Part shown: in pieces, positions 1 to 12,759 of the stretch
Position numbering within the stretch: the first letter of the stretch is position 1
How the letters are laid out: every line of letters starts with the position of its first letter
Program-made: the position numbers and the translations under genes
Source of the DNA: Sinohyriopsis cumingii
Taxonomy: Eukaryota; Mollusca; Bivalvia; Unionida; Unionidae
Assembly: GCA_028554795.2 (NCBI GenBank)
Contig: CM068827.1
Coordinates: 74,370,244-74,434,243, forward strand
Direction: 5' to 3'
Length of the DNA: 64,000 nucleotides
Notes under the pieces: generated by a model
What the model was told of the DNA's origin: nothing
The model's input: the letters and a program-made list of their open reading frames with translations, nothing else
The model's database searches: none

Positions 1-108
1 ATATTTGGTTGTTTTTTTTCTTCCTCCCGAGTGTGGATAGTATATTTGGGGTTTGTTTTTTCCTCTTCCCTCTGTGTATGTGTGTGTGTGTGAGTCTGCG
101 CGCGTATG

Positions 109-147
<39 letters not shown>

Positions 148-310
148 TTCGCGTACGTTGTGTAGATCGTATATTTGGTTGTTTTTTTTTCTTCCTCCCG
201 AGTGTGGATAGTATATTTTGGGGTTTGTTTTTTCCTCTTCCCTCTGTGTGTGTGTGTGAGTGAGTCTGCGCGCGTATGTTGTGTGTGTGTGTGTGTGTGT
301 GTATTGGTCT
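1..310. repeat. 170-bp tandem duplication (T-rich plus GT)
   Basis: The T-rich opening (ATATTTGGTTG, then CTTCCTCCCGAGTGTGG) recurs at 171 with the same order of blocks: T-rich stretch, CTCTTCCCTCTGTGTG, GAGTCTGCGCGCG and a GT microsatellite (about 107-145 and 279-302). The second copy is nearly identical. The array may continue to the left of the window. Open frames here are rich in F, V and C because of the repeat and are not genes. Confidence 0.85.
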
Positions 311-984
311 CTGTTTGTCCCTATAAAACTCACTTTATCCCTATCAGATACACTCTACCTACCTACCTACAGTAGCGCGTATTCAGGTCAGCCACTTGCA
401 ACACTGTTGCCATTTATCCCCTAGTGTTCAGTACAGTGACGTCACTGACGCTGGAAATTTTGAGACTATAAATATCGACTTGGGGATTTCCACATTTTGT
501 AGCTATACATATATACTAGAATTCATAAACAGGAACGTCACTCAAGCTGAGGCTATAAAAAGATAGTGGGATTTTCCAAAGGAAAAACCCACAAGTTGGA
601 GCTATAAATAGATAGTGGGATTTCATAGGAATTTCAGCTGATTATAGATATATAGGTATTTATTCACGATCGTCACAGAAGTTGATATTGTAAGTAGTTA
701 CTAATTTTATCCATTTTAGTCTAAACCATTGTAACTTAATTTTCGGGGATATGTTTATTTTCCTTTAAATTCTGGGACAATTTCGTCGTTTTAGCGTTAC
801 TTTTAGTCACATCCATTTTGTCGTTGAGCATTTCCTTGATTATAGCTATTTATAGCATCATTACAATTATGCAAATTTTTGAACACCCCAGCAAGATTTC
901 AGGTATTGGTAATGCTTTATGTATAAATCTCACGCTTGTACTAGTGTATGTATGTTTCTGTCTCTGTTGGGTTTGACCCTCTAC
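311..984. other. no gene seen; weak local repeat
   Basis: No coding signal is visible. A short motif of the form GCTATAAAnAGATAGTGGGAT occurs at about 552 and 601, with a weaker relative near 470, suggesting an old tandem duplication of roughly 50 bp. Confidence 0.4.
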
Positions 985-1265
985 CATCATTGTCCCTAGA
1001 CAATCCCACCATGTTCAATTCCCCTTGACGCTATACAGACCCACCATGTTCAATTTCCATATGTTCAATTCCCCTTGTCCCTAGACAGACCCAAACTCTA
1101 TTCCCATGTTAATTTCCCCTTGTCCCTAGACAGACCCAAACTCTTTGTTAAATTCCCATTGTCCCTAGAGTTGCCCACGATTTTTCTCCATGTTAAATTT
1201 CCATTGTCCCTAGAGTTGCCCAGGGGTCTTTTTAATGCTAAGTCCCATTGTCCCTAGGGTGCCCC
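985..1265. repeat. diverged tandem array around CATTGTCCCTAGA
   Basis: The core TTGTCCCTAGA recurs about six or seven times (near 989, 1076, 1118, 1159, 1206, 1248, with a mutated copy near 1024), separated by variants of GACCCA and CCATGTTCAATTCC. The period is roughly 40-50 bp and copies are diverged. The small open frame across it (1075-1257) is a product of the repeat. Confidence 0.75.
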
Positions 1266-4170
1266 ACCTTACTACTAGTATTGCTGCTTTCAAACAAAGT
1301 CGCATTAGACTGAAAAAAGCAACACTGTTGTTTCTAGTTCACTGATGATGCTAGGTATCTTTTCTGGTCACTATTTGTGTCTGTAATGATGTGATCGTAA
1401 GTATCTCCATTGATAAAACAGGACAAAGACCACAGGCATTCAGTTTAACGCATCCACAAGAAATTTACCACTAAATTAAATTTTATTTAAATTTACAACA
1501 TTTATTTGTAGCGTTTCAGAGTTGTTTTTATTTTCCATGCATTTTTGTGTGATGTAAATATACAAATGTGTAAAACTAGAGAACTTATTACTTCAAAAAC
1601 GTTATATCTTATAATCTTTTGAAGAAAAAAACAAACATAGATTACTTAGAAGCTAATAGCTTTTAGTGAGCAATACGATATTGCAAATCAAGTTTTCTTT
1701 CTCCTTATGCAGAAAAAGACTGCATTGACTCTTTAAAATGACAACGTCGGAAGGAAGGAAAGATGAAATGAAATTTTAAAGCTATTCTAAAATGTATGAA
1801 CATTTATTTAGATATAATCCATGCACGAGACATAAGCTTCCTTCCGATTCCATTATCTACAGTATAAAATGAAGATATTTATTCCCATGACAGAGGATAG
1901 TATTTGGATGAGTATGTGGACAGTTGACAATAATCGTTCATACCAATTATGATATTAATAGTAATTGGATTTAATGTAGCTTGGACAAGTTAAGTATTGC
2001 ACATCCTGGAGAACATAAGACACTTCGTATTGCAGAATGTCTGATGTAAGGGATGTAGCTGTTGGGCAATGCACAATATAAGCCTCTGCAGTTGTGGACC
2101 CTGTAACAGTTAAACTTACATTGCTCGTCGTTCAGTGAATAAACAGCACATGAACATGGATACAAATTTATCAGAAACGTACGAAAAGTGTAATTTCGTT
2201 TAAATTATCATACTCGTTCCGATTTATGACTTTAAAACTGAAATGTATTATGAAAATAAGTTATAAATAACTGCAAGACGTCATTTTATGTTAACCAATG
2301 AGAGGACACTATTCCATTCAGTGGGATTACCCTTGCAGATTAAGCGGGCGCGATCATGGCCATGTTGAGCACTAGCGTGGGAAAATGGCCTGACCTTCCT
2401 TAAATGTATGATAGTAAGCCAAACTTCGGATGCGCATGCAAAGTCAAATGCCTGAGCTAAACACCGGTACCAAGTTTATTACACTACGCGAAATGTAGCT
2501 TTAAGTATTTGTGTTTATTCTTAAATAGGTCGCGATAGAAAGGAGAGAAGTGTCCTCCCTTGTAGTTCTTTATAGTACATGTATGAGAGATAACTTTTAA
2601 ACAACGATACAAGCCCGTGGATGCAACCAAGTATATGTTCATTACGTTGGGGATGGACCGCTATCATCATGTATATATGTACCATATGGTTTCTTACTTG
2701 AGATGAGGAATCGTTCAACAATTCCATTCAAATGTGTAGCTGAGGTGAAACTACATTGTCAGATGGAATAAGATCGTACTTATTCTCCTAGATAGTCTCT
2801 GCATATTTTTCTCAGTACCGAGCTTTCCTTCGTGTTTAAATCATAATAAATCATATCTTATTATAAAATACCTTCAATGACGAATTCGTTTTGAAGGTCT
2901 CATCCGGTATTTTATTTTGAGGGACTGGAATGTAAACAAAGCATCGTCTAATGGGTCACAAATTTCCTTTACCGATCAACATCAATGCCTCATTATTCGC
3001 TATGAACTGTCGCCGAAATATAAACAGAGAACCACACCATAATGCTCAAATTCTAGAGAATAAACAGTTACCTTTTAAATCAATACCAAGAATGCCTAAA
3101 TCCAACTCTTCTTGTATCGCCAACAAAATGAGAGAGGAAACAAAAGCTCTAAAACAGACTTTTTACAATATTCACTGAACTTGAAGGAATAAATCTGACC
3201 CGACCGATGGTTGATAGACTGTGTTACTCACAATGATGAGCAGATGTTGAAAGTATTTCCTACTGACAACATGTTCCAGATCTGTTTTCGCCTTCGTTCT
3301 TTCTTTTCCCCAACTCCTTATTAACGCAAAAAACAGATTGACAGGTATCAGTGTATTCATGCTTTGTCAGCCGATAGCAGGTTGAGACTAGCCAAAAGTG
3401 TTGTATATTATCTTAACCGATTTAAACGAAACTGTTTAGCTGCATCCCAGGGATGCTGACTGTTGACGCACAATACCGTCCAGAGTGACTCACATATGGC
3501 TTTATTTTATGGTGAATTTCAGAGGTAATGAAGATGGTTACAAAATAAAAGTCCATATTTAGATCAGAACCTGCTTATTGGAATTTATGGGATTAAATGT
3601 CAACTCACGTTCCATTAAAGCATATATGTATATCTACACATAGTAATTACCATGGAACTGTTTACGCGAACGAAAAAGATGAATTCGTCCTAGAAACGTT
3701 GTTGAAACGTATCACAACAAACGTAGCTTTCCCAATGATGCCCCAGGATAATATCCTGTTTCACTGCCTTCTTATCGGTTCCAAACAGAATATCGTTTCA
3801 CATGAAACGTATAATTTTAAACATATCGATTATAATTTAATTTCTGAACCTTCAGTAAATTCAGAGAGAAATCATTAGTATGTTAATCAGATTACAGCAG
3901 TCAGAAAGTTATAACATAGTTATAACGGATTAAATGAACTGCGTCAGAGGCCATATTAGGAATTCTTATCCAATTCAATTACGCGACGAATTCACCCGGG
4001 AAATCAACAGTTAGTCGCATCAATGAGGTTTTATCATTTTGTTGTTCCGTGCTGTATGGTTGCAACAAATGATTAATGATTTAAAGCAAACGGGACACTG
4101 AACAGTTTTTGCGATCCTTATAGTTCCCAAAATAATTGTGAATATCGAATATTTCTTGCTTGGATTCGTT
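1266..4170. other. intergenic, no gene recognised
   Basis: AT-rich sequence. The longest open frames are under 100 codons (for example 3597-3878 plus) and have no recognisable domain, no matching splice context and no codon-use signal. Nothing supports a gene. Confidence 0.5.
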
Positions 4171-4177
4171 TTGTCTA

Positions 4178-4365
4178 TGGGGTTCAGGATGGGCGAGTGG
4201 CCTAAGGCACTTGCCTTTACAGATCACTCACACACATCTCACCTCTGTCAGTGGATCCGTCGTTCTTCCCTGGTCTTTTTCTGGTGTTACCTCCACCAAT
4301 AATACTGACCTCTAGGATTAACCTATTATGTGCGAAACACGGAATTAAACCCCACAAAACCAAAT
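4178..4365 (+). mobile_element. degenerate tRNA-derived SINE-like unit
   Basis: GGGCGAGTGGCCTAAGGCAC resembles a tRNA-derived SINE head with an A-box-like TGGCCTAAGG. It is followed by a body with TCGTTCTTCCCTGG, CTCCACCAATAATACTGACC and an end AATTAAACCCCACAAAACC. The order (head, TTCTTCC...TCCACC core, ATTAAACCC end) parallels the better preserved SINE at 37182-37424. The B-box is poor, so this is an old copy. Exact limits are uncertain. Confidence 0.45.
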
Positions 4366-4454
4366 TTCTAATAGTTTATTCTTCATACAGAGTCAAAGGG
4401 AACTGAGTAGTGAATCTTTAAAAAAGAAAGAAAAAAGTTCGAGAAGTAGTTCAG

Positions 4455-4455
<1 letters not shown>

Positions 4456-4494
<39 letters not shown>
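4456..4494. repeat. (CTAT)n microsatellite
   Basis: About nine CTAT units in a row. Confidence 0.95.
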
Positions 4495-4498
<4 letters not shown>

Positions 4499-5154
4499 GC
4501 CCATGTGTCTAGAAAAATTAGGATGAGTTAGTTTAAAAGAAAGTTTGAACATATAAATACAAAAGAATTATTTGAAAAGAATAAAAAAATGTAGATGCCG
4601 TCACGAAGTTCAAATTGGCGGCCTCTTGCTCAGCAGATGGGACACACAGAAAGAAACACAAATGTAGGGTGTTTCGATAAAAGATATCTGTCAGTATTGC
4701 TTTAATATATTCCCACATTGCCGAGGAATGTAATTCTATATGTTTATCAAAACTGATTTGTTCAATGCAAGCCACAGTGCTTGGTATGCAATTTTTTATT
4801 CTACAAGTATATCTATATATTCTTTTTTAAATCAGAATTAAGCATACATTAATGAACTTCATTATGCGGAGAACATTGTATTGAAAACTATGAAGTCCTG
4901 TACCATCAATAGTGTACTAAAAGAGAAGACAAATATTGATTCCCAGTCTTCGTGTGGGTAATTCTGGTTTGAAATTCAGTTCTTTTAGTTTTAATTTTGA
5001 AATGGGAGTCTGGCCTCCATGTCTAATGTATGAAATGATTTCCCGAGTTTTTCATTCCAGAACATTTTTAAATGTCAATGAGTCTTTCTCATGTGAGTTT
5101 CCTCTGTGCGTTTTGGCGCTTTCCAAAACTCACATGAAGTATCGGTATAGGTAT

Positions 5155-5172
5155 AACCGTTACGTAACGGTT
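5155..5172. other. perfect 18-bp palindrome with paired Myb-like half sites
   Basis: AACCGTTACGTAACGGTT is exactly its own reverse complement. Each half contains TAACGG/CCGTTA, the core bound by Myb-family proteins, around a central TACGTA. Binding is inference only. Confidence 0.5.
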
Positions 5173-5246
5173 GCTACTGGTGGAGGTGGTGTTGTGGGGT
5201 TGTACCTTCTTACAAGGTGTCCGCTTTATTTGGCTATCGTTATATT

Positions 5247-5262
5247 GAGGGTGATCACCCTC
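5247..5262. other. perfect 16-bp palindrome
   Basis: GAGGGTGATCACCCTC is exactly self-complementary and lies 75 bp after the previous palindrome. A small ACCTT/AAGGT stem lies between them near 5205-5219. Function unknown. Confidence 0.5.
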
Positions 5263-7784
5263 GGTATTGTTGTCCGGATCGAGCAAATATTTAAATAAAG
5301 TGTGAAACTTATAGATGGAATAAATAGAGATCTGAGCAGATATATAGAACAGAATGACACGATCCCCCATACATGGAAAAACGAAAATTTAATCAATTGC
5401 ATAAACAACTGGGATAAAACATTACAGTAGGAAGATACACTTCTTTTTGGAATAAACATTTCACCGAATTTCAAACACAAATATATTTATATAAATATCC
5501 GATCTGTTTTAAATGGTGCAATTAGTTCATCATATAATCGAGTGAAGGATCCAAGTCATTGCTTTGTACAACTTCATAACCTGCTTATTCCGGTCCACTC
5601 CCATGTCACTATGGTGGTTCCTCTAGGTCCTTTCGCTTTTCCCCTTTTCCGACCTCCCTACTGTCTCGTCTCTTTTCGGCTCTCAAACTTTGTGTGGGTA
5701 GGTGGATACGTAAGTACGTAGATACGTATATGCTTGGGTAAGTAGGTACCTGCATGCATCAGTGGATACTTCAGAGGATACGCCCGTAGATACGTACGTT
5801 AAGCTAGTTCTCCTTTTAAAATAAACCTAAATCTTCTGTCAGTTGCCACGCTCGGAACAGATCATTACTCCCCTCTCGTTATGTCAGATATCGTTCAATC
5901 GGAATTCAAACTCACCAGAGGCCACCTGATTAAGCTAAACATGGCGGACCATACACAAACCTAGTTTCACAAGATTAATGTGCTTCCTAATGGCTTTTTC
6001 ATCACTGATTTCCATTAACATTACACGGGACATAATAGTCCCGTTCTCGTCTCAATTTTACAAATGAATGAATGAGATTCATTACATGGCTTAAGTCTTA
6101 AGCATACATGAAATCATCTAAGATCGGTAAAGTCAAATGGATTCTCGTAACTCATATCAACTAAAGTAATGCATGACATTCTTAGATTCCTATAACAATC
6201 AAGACGCCAAATTCAAACAATTAGTCAAACTTATATTAAAGATAATCATTGTGCGAATTTAGATAGATGGACTCACAGTTATACTTATATCGAGAATATT
6301 GATCCACCGTTTTAAACAAATGAATTCATGCAAATATAAACAATTAAATTCAAGCAAATCGTTATGTTGGTAACAACGAACTACATGAAATCGACGCAGA
6401 TAGCTTGTGCTTTCAAGCTTTGTTCGCTTCTACCGCCGAACTTGTGACCGTCGACTTTCCAGACATCCGATCAGTTTGATAAATGCTTCACGAGAGAATT
6501 TCTTCCAAATTCAGTCTCGGAGTCCCTTATATTTTCACTATTGCAGGAAAATCGCAGACGGACTAGATTGTTTCAATGAGGGCAATTTAACACCAAGAAT
6601 TTTAGCGTTATCAATCAGGATTAAATATATTTACCGCCTTTTATAACCAGTCGCCAAAATTGTGGTCAGGATGACTTATAGATTTCCAAACCTGATTCTG
6701 GAAAATTTCAACTTCTGACATTCCCTATATAAAATCGAAGTTAACCTTCCCTTTCTAGTCGTCTAACGGTTAATTAAACGAAGGCTTAATTAAGCATCAC
6801 TTCCTCTCCCGACACAGACATTATAAACCATTGCAGTATAGCGATTTAATAAGCACCTGTCCCCATGAATCTAATTAATTGTCCTCTGGCCCAGATTAAT
6901 GTGTCCTTCATAGATCGACGAAAATTTGCATCCTTAGGGGCGCTCACCAGTTATTATGTACTTTTCAGAGAGTGGCGTATGTAAGGTGAAGTTGTTTGCA
7001 TTTGTAACATGCACAATAGAGATAATGTTGGCATACCTCTATGCTACTTTTATGTAATGTGGCTGACATTTCTTTAGATACTGTACTTGTGGAAATTGTA
7101 CATGATCTAAGCACATGGTATAACAGAATGGATGCTCCCATGTGCTTGACAAATTAAATAGAATTAATCAAAAGTACACTAAATTTAGCAGTTATTGAGA
7201 TAGGGAAAACGAATTTTGCTGAAATAGGCAGTAGCAGCTTCTGAAAGTGCAATGAACGAATTACAAATTTACATCTTAAGTCTAGGAAGTGAAAATGATG
7301 TGACTAGATAACTCTTCCACCTGTCTAGTTCCAATAGAGTTATCTCTCTTAAATGCAATGGAGTACCTGCTTTTGTCCTTGTCAAATTGAAAACCTAACA
7401 TTGTTCTCTATGACAGTATGTGACATGCGGTAGGATAGAAAGTATATTTATTTCACAAAACATTAGCATTGAGGTATATGGAAAAACAATTGGTACCGTG
7501 ATACCTATACCAGCAAAGCCTCATTTGCATACTATTCTCACTTGGGTTTTGATAGTTTCTTATGTACAACATACAAGTAGGCATATTAATCTGTACAGAC
7601 CTGTCAGGAAGTCCTCATTCCAACTGGGATATATATCTGTGCTTAAGACTGGGGTCCAGGTCATTTTCTAAAACCTCTTTCTTGTACATCAGTGATCATA
7701 ATCTTTAATGAAGAGTAGTATACCCTTTAGGCTAAACTAGGTCGATGTTACTTATCTTTTACACTCTAGGGACCTGCATTAAAT

Positions 7785-7791
7785 TTTATAC

Positions 7792-7865
<74 letters not shown>

Positions 7866-7970
7866 TCTGCTTGCGCTCTTGTGCGATCAACTTGGAAACT
7901 GTTGCATGTGTAGTCTATAAGTTAACTGCACAGCAAGACCAATGGAAAGTCGTGTATTATCATCAAATGA

Positions 7971-8056
<86 letters not shown>

Positions 8057-8110
8057 GTTTTTCGCATATATATATTTTTATTTTTATTTGCAAAAAACCC
8101 ACATTTCACC
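7785..8110. repeat. two long (AT)n tracts and an A/T-rich hairpin
   Basis: ATACATACATACAT runs into an AT tract at 7804-7857. A second AT tract covers 7974-8054. Directly after it, TGGGTTTTTCGCA and TGCAAAAAACCCA (about 8053-8102) can pair as a hairpin with one mismatch. YIYIY-type open frames here are artefacts of the dinucleotide. Confidence 0.9.
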
Positions 8111-8518
8111 CCAGATTACTAATCAGCAAGACATTTGAATAGGACTCTTAATATAACATAAACAAGACAACAAATCACAAGAAAAGAACAATCACATATC
8201 TGGAGCCTATTTGGAAATACTACCTTTTCTTCTTTGTGCAAATATTACAGACACACTGCTCAATGATCTGCTAAGTCTAGCAGGAATCTCAAAATAATTT
8301 TCACTCTGTACAGAAAACTTCTTTCCCTTTTGTGAAAATGTATTTAGTGAACATTTACATTCTAAAGGATTTGACTCCTTTGCAGAATAGGGGAGTTTGA
8401 ATATTTGACATTTCTTGAATTATTGCATCACATGGTCATTTATACATCCGTAATGGGTTTTTGGTCCCCAAATTTAAAAGTGGGGCACATTGTATCTGCA
8501 TTTCCATCCATCCATCCA
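8111..8518. other. no gene seen
   Basis: AT-rich sequence without coding, RNA or repeat signal that can be recognised. Confidence 0.45.
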
Positions 8519-8520
8519 TC

Positions 8521-8552
<32 letters not shown>

Positions 8553-8569
8553 TAATAATAATAATAATT
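8519..8569. repeat. (AAT)n microsatellite
   Basis: Follows CCATCCATCCATC and consists of AAT units with one interruption (GAT). Confidence 0.95.
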
Positions 8570-8847
8570 TTAGCAATAATAATATTTTATTTTATTTTAA
8601 CTAGGGTTTGCTCAGTTGGACCACACGTTTGCCGCTTTCTTTAAAGTCATCAGTTACTTGCCTCAATCTACGTATATGTAGCGTACTAAAGAAACGTGCA
8701 GAACAAACAATGACCAAACTATTTAGCAAAGTAATATATCAACTCCTATGTTATTACATTACTCTGAACATAACAATTTATCCATCCACTACTCTTCCTT
8801 CCATGATGCAACGTTCAAACCATTCGAGATAAAGGAACGAAACAGCT

Positions 8848-8991
8848 GGTATTCAGATCCAATACTGTGTCGTCAATCATATTCGGGGGTGGAGGTGAGC
8901 GGAGTGATATCTTGAAGATTATGGTATTCAGATCCAATACTGTGTCGTCGATCATATTGGGGGGTGGAGTGGTATCTTCAAGATTATGGTC
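8848..8991. repeat. 75-bp tandem duplication
   Basis: GGTATTCAGATCCAATACTG starts at 8848 and again at 8923, each followed by TGTCGTC, ATCATAT, a GGGGGTGGA block and a TCTT(G/C)AAGATTATGG end. More diverged relatives of the ending (GTATGGTCATGATTTATTA) occur near 9218-9242, so an older array may extend to about 9400. Confidence 0.75.
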
Positions 8992-9767
8992 ATGACCCAT
9001 TATCTTACGTTTTCCATAACACTTTGCCTTCCATTCAGATTTTCATATTTGCATCGCTAGAACTTGATGCATTATAAAGCGATTATTGATCAGAGGTGCC
9101 ATGTACGTTCCAATAACCTTCCGCAAATAAAATCGTAAAGCCATTAGAGATAGCACATGAAGCTCGATATACTGATGTACCAATACTAGGTGTTACTCAT
9201 CAGATTGTGGGGCTCTATTCTCCAGTGTATGGTCATGATTTATTATTTCTCATTTTTCCTTCACAGTTTCAGTTATTTTCCATAGTGTTTAAGATATTTG
9301 CGATTAAGAAATGAAACCTGGTAGAGTTGTGTATCGTTACTAGTAGTTACAATGTATGCTTTGGGTGAGTGTGTATCATCAACGTTCACATTTTCCCTTC
9401 TGTTATTTATTGTTAAAACCATTTGAAATCGGAGGTATCAACTTGGTATAAATCTTTAGCAGGTGTGTTGTGTATCATTGGTGGAATTGCACTGAGGTTC
9501 TGTGTCATGAAGTTGCATATGCGGCATTTTTTATTGACCTGGCTATTAAGATCAAGTGTGCTTGTGCCAATGTCGTTCATCAAAAGCGTGTCGTCCAATA
9601 TTTTCGTTCCCTTACAGAAACAAGTCACTTATATTCATTATTTAAAAAGAGCTAATACGTTACTTGTAACTTTACTTATAGGTCCCTTTAAGTGAGATTT
9701 TGATAAATGATTGAGATTTTATGTACTAATTAACATAAAGTTTTCTCTTAAGAAGGGAGATGTTATC

Positions 9768-10146
9768 AGTATGATTTCGCTCGCAGTGCCTGTATCCTTT
9801 TCTAGCTCTTAGTAGTGACAGTTGGCCAGATCATTAATCCCTGCATTCTGGATATTTGATACCAGAGACTGTCAACAGGTTTGGTTCTGTTGTATATCTT
9901 CCCATGGCTAACTGAGTTTGGACCAGTTCATGCCGTTGAATAAGGCACAAATGTTAAATTAATTAAAATCCCTTATCTTTAACCCTTACTTAAACAAGAG
10001 CAGCATGGGAAAGCAGGCAGATTTGTTGCTGGGACTGGTACTCTAAGCAACACTGGTGTTGGTTTTTGTGAAGTGTTTAGCTTTTGTTTACATAAAGTTG
10101 TCGGACCTCGGTGTTTTTGTGTCCTTTGAGTCCGAATGTAACAATG
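9768..10146 (+). repeat. dispersed repeat family R1, copy A
   Basis: The same sequence occurs at 38824-39197 in the same orientation. Shared blocks in order are TAGTAGTGACAGTTGGCCA, GAGACTGTCAA(C/T)AGGTT, CCATGGCT(A/G)ACTGAG, GGACCAGTTCATG, AAATGTTAAATTAATTAA, AAGCAACACTGGT and CCGAATG(T/C)AACAATG. No tRNA-like head, LTR ends or coding is visible, so the class is unknown. It is probably a non-autonomous transposable element. Confidence 0.8.
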
Positions 10147-10149
10147 GAA

Positions 10150-11300
10150 TTTATATATATGCTTTGCTATCTATAAGTTCTGACTTTTTAAAATAAATTC
10201 GTGCATTTCCTATTAAACCATGATTTGTGATATGATTCTAAAACAATAACATGACGCTTTGAGTTACAAGTGTAGAAGCAGTTAGCTCAATATCAAATGT
10301 TTAGCATAAATAAGAAAAAATAGATGACCATATAGAAAATTCAAAAGCAATAAGTAATTGTTTTCTTTCAAAACTATTTTCCAAGCTCAATACATCATCA
10401 TCAAGTAGGACCATACAACATAATATAAATACAGATTTTAACTCATGGGGCATCATTGAAGTTTTCGTTTCGAATCGATGGTCATTCCACTTCAGCTGGT
10501 AATTGAAGGATGTCCTCAATTTAAGTGTCAGCGTATAAACTAGACGATATTTATGAATAGCAAAAGGCACAAAGAGCTAACAAAACAAACCACGCTAGGG
10601 AGCAAGTTGGCATTAGATAACCATAAATACTGACTACTATGGTTTAAATTCCAGAAACGGGAGTGGAAACGTGGCTAAGTCCAAATTTATATAGCGTTCA
10701 CTGCATAAATCTTTCCGGCTGCATATTTTGCAATTGAGACAACGTGTCTACCATATGAGGTTGTGTATGCTCAATTATGTCGTCATTTGGAATTTCACAC
10801 GCACATATAGACACAAACCCACACACACACATTGGTTTATTCTAGTTTTGATACATAAGATCCATCAAAATTTTATTTCAATGTTGGTTTTAAATAAAGC
10901 ATGAAGCAATTCTTATTTTTTGTATGGCTCGTTGAAATTTATAAATCTAAAGTAACGGATTTTTGGGAAAAAAATCATAGTACCGGTAGCACCTTTGTTG
11001 AACATGGATTTTATTTTGCAGTACACCTAAGACTTGACACTGTATCTTTTTGCCGCAAACCGTTGTCATTTATAAGTGCAATGTATGTGAAACATATATC
11101 AATATTGGTTTCCCTGATACTTGTAACATTTCCTTTACTTGATTATATATGCAAGCTAATGTATACGTGACCTATCTGTTTCAATTAAGTCATATATATT
11201 GGTATAATTAAGAATATGTTATTTCTATAAAAGTTATTATTTGCAACCTCTCAAAAAACCACTGATCAGAATTCGACAAAATTTAGAAGTAGACGATGCC
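10150..11300. other. no gene seen
   Basis: Two 89-codon frames (10301-10570 minus; 10901-11170 plus) have no domain or splice support. Nothing else is recognisable. Confidence 0.45.
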
Positions 11301-11850
11301 AGTCTGTCAGTTGATATGGCGATCATTACAAAAAGTACGCCTCTAAAGATCGCTTCTCAAGGAATACTAAAAAGGATTGTAACTAATTTTTAAAAAAAGA
11401 TATTTTGACCTAAGGCTGTTTCAAATATGTTCAAATGAAGCCGATCTTACAGCAGATTTGTTATCAGTTACTAAAAGCAGAATACCTTTAAATGTCTTCC
11501 TAAGAACTGCTCAACATAGCTGAACCAAAACAAACATATAATGAGTAATTCTTCAACAGCGCTGAGAAGAATCTGACACCATAGAATGTTTTCAGTTTTA
11601 CAGTGCCAGTCAGCCATCAGATATGACCGCCATTACTAAAATTAGACCACATTTAATGAGTTCAGTTCAGAAACTGCTCAGCAGAAAAAGTCAGAAATTT
11701 GACAGAAAACATTAGGGTAATAAGTGCATTCAAATTTGTACAGACAAAGCCAGTCCACCATTACATATTGCCATCATTAATAAAAAGAGGTAAATTCTTA
11801 GTTTTAAAAAATTTAACAGAATGTGACTAAATTTACAGAGAGTATTCTGG
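11300..11850. repeat. strongly diverged internal repeats
   Basis: A block of the form GCCAGTC-n-ATAT(T/G)(G/A)CC/G-ATCATTA-n-AAAA appears near 11317, 11603 and 11749, and GAACTGCTCAGCA/ACATAG-like motifs appear near 11504 and 11670. The copies are too diverged for a clean period. An old repeated element is the best explanation. Confidence 0.4.
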
Positions 11851-12635
11851 CTGAAGGTCCTTAAAGGTTATATAAATATTAACAAATCGAACAAAATAAA
11901 AATGACAATTGTTTCTAAAATTAACAAAATCAACATCAAATACTTTTTGAACACCCCTTAACTGACTGGGATCGAATTGACACAATGTGTCTTAAAACCG
12001 TTTAGATTGATGCAAATGATGCTCTTCAGTCTTCAAATATTGCTTCTAATAGTAAAAGTAGAAATATCATTTACACAACTATGAATAATAATACAAAGAC
12101 TAGAGAAACCTTGAAACATTTGTTTTCATAATGTATGCAATGAACATCATTGGAAGAAATGACGAAAGAAAGCAAAATAATAAGTAAAAGGTCCTGATAA
12201 CCTGTGATAATGACTACAGAACTTAGAAACAGAGGTTAAGGGTTACGCAGAGCTCGTCTCATTTCAGAATACAAGTTCACACAGTAATAAAATTATTTTT
12301 TTTATAACAACAGATAAATTAAAATAAAACAAATTACACAAACATAACAAAGTAATACACTTTATAATGATTTAAACCGAATGAAAATACAACCATTAGT
12401 AACAATCTAAGTTGATAATAACTTGATAATATAATTATATATTGAAATATATACTGGAGTACTGTACTCGATTCCTAGACCATGCTGAATGGGTGAACTA
12501 GCTGCGATATAAATTCGTCTTTTTATGCCAACTGAGTATGCTTTAAGGGTAGGTATATTAAGTTTCAAAGTTATGAAGTAGGGCCAACGCACCAAGAACT
12601 GGGAGAAATCTAGTGGACAATGCTGGTTGTATAAA
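11851..12635. other. no gene seen
   Basis: A-rich, low-information sequence without recognisable features. Confidence 0.4.
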
Positions 12636-12636
12636 T

Positions 12637-12672
12637 TGTATGTATGTATGTATGTATGCATGCATGCATGCA

Positions 12673-12713
<41 letters not shown>

Positions 12714-12755
12714 ATGGATGCATGCATGTATGTATGCACGTATTTATTTATTTAT
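12637..12755. repeat. compound microsatellite (TATG)n, (CATG)n, (GT)n, (TATT)n
   Basis: TATG units, TGCATGCA units, a GT run (about 12676-12712), TGGATGGATG and TATTTATTT follow each other directly. Confidence 0.9.
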
Positions 12756-12759
12756 TTTC

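Larger units (their letters stand above)
4500..7780. other. intergenic, no gene recognised; contains two perfect palindromes
   Basis: No convincing coding region. The 120-codon frame at 4936-5298 plus overlaps frames of similar length on the minus strand and has no domain. 5697-5800 is a degenerate TACGTA-rich repeat. The palindromes at 5155-5172 and 5247-5262 are listed separately. Confidence 0.5.

Noticed and set aside
4936..5298. 120-codon plus-strand frame
   Set aside because: No domain or splice context, and it overlaps minus-strand frames of similar quality.
7745..8142. YIYIY-rich open frames
   Set aside because: Translation of AT dinucleotide tracts; the same applies near 26.1, 41.5 and 44.6 kb.
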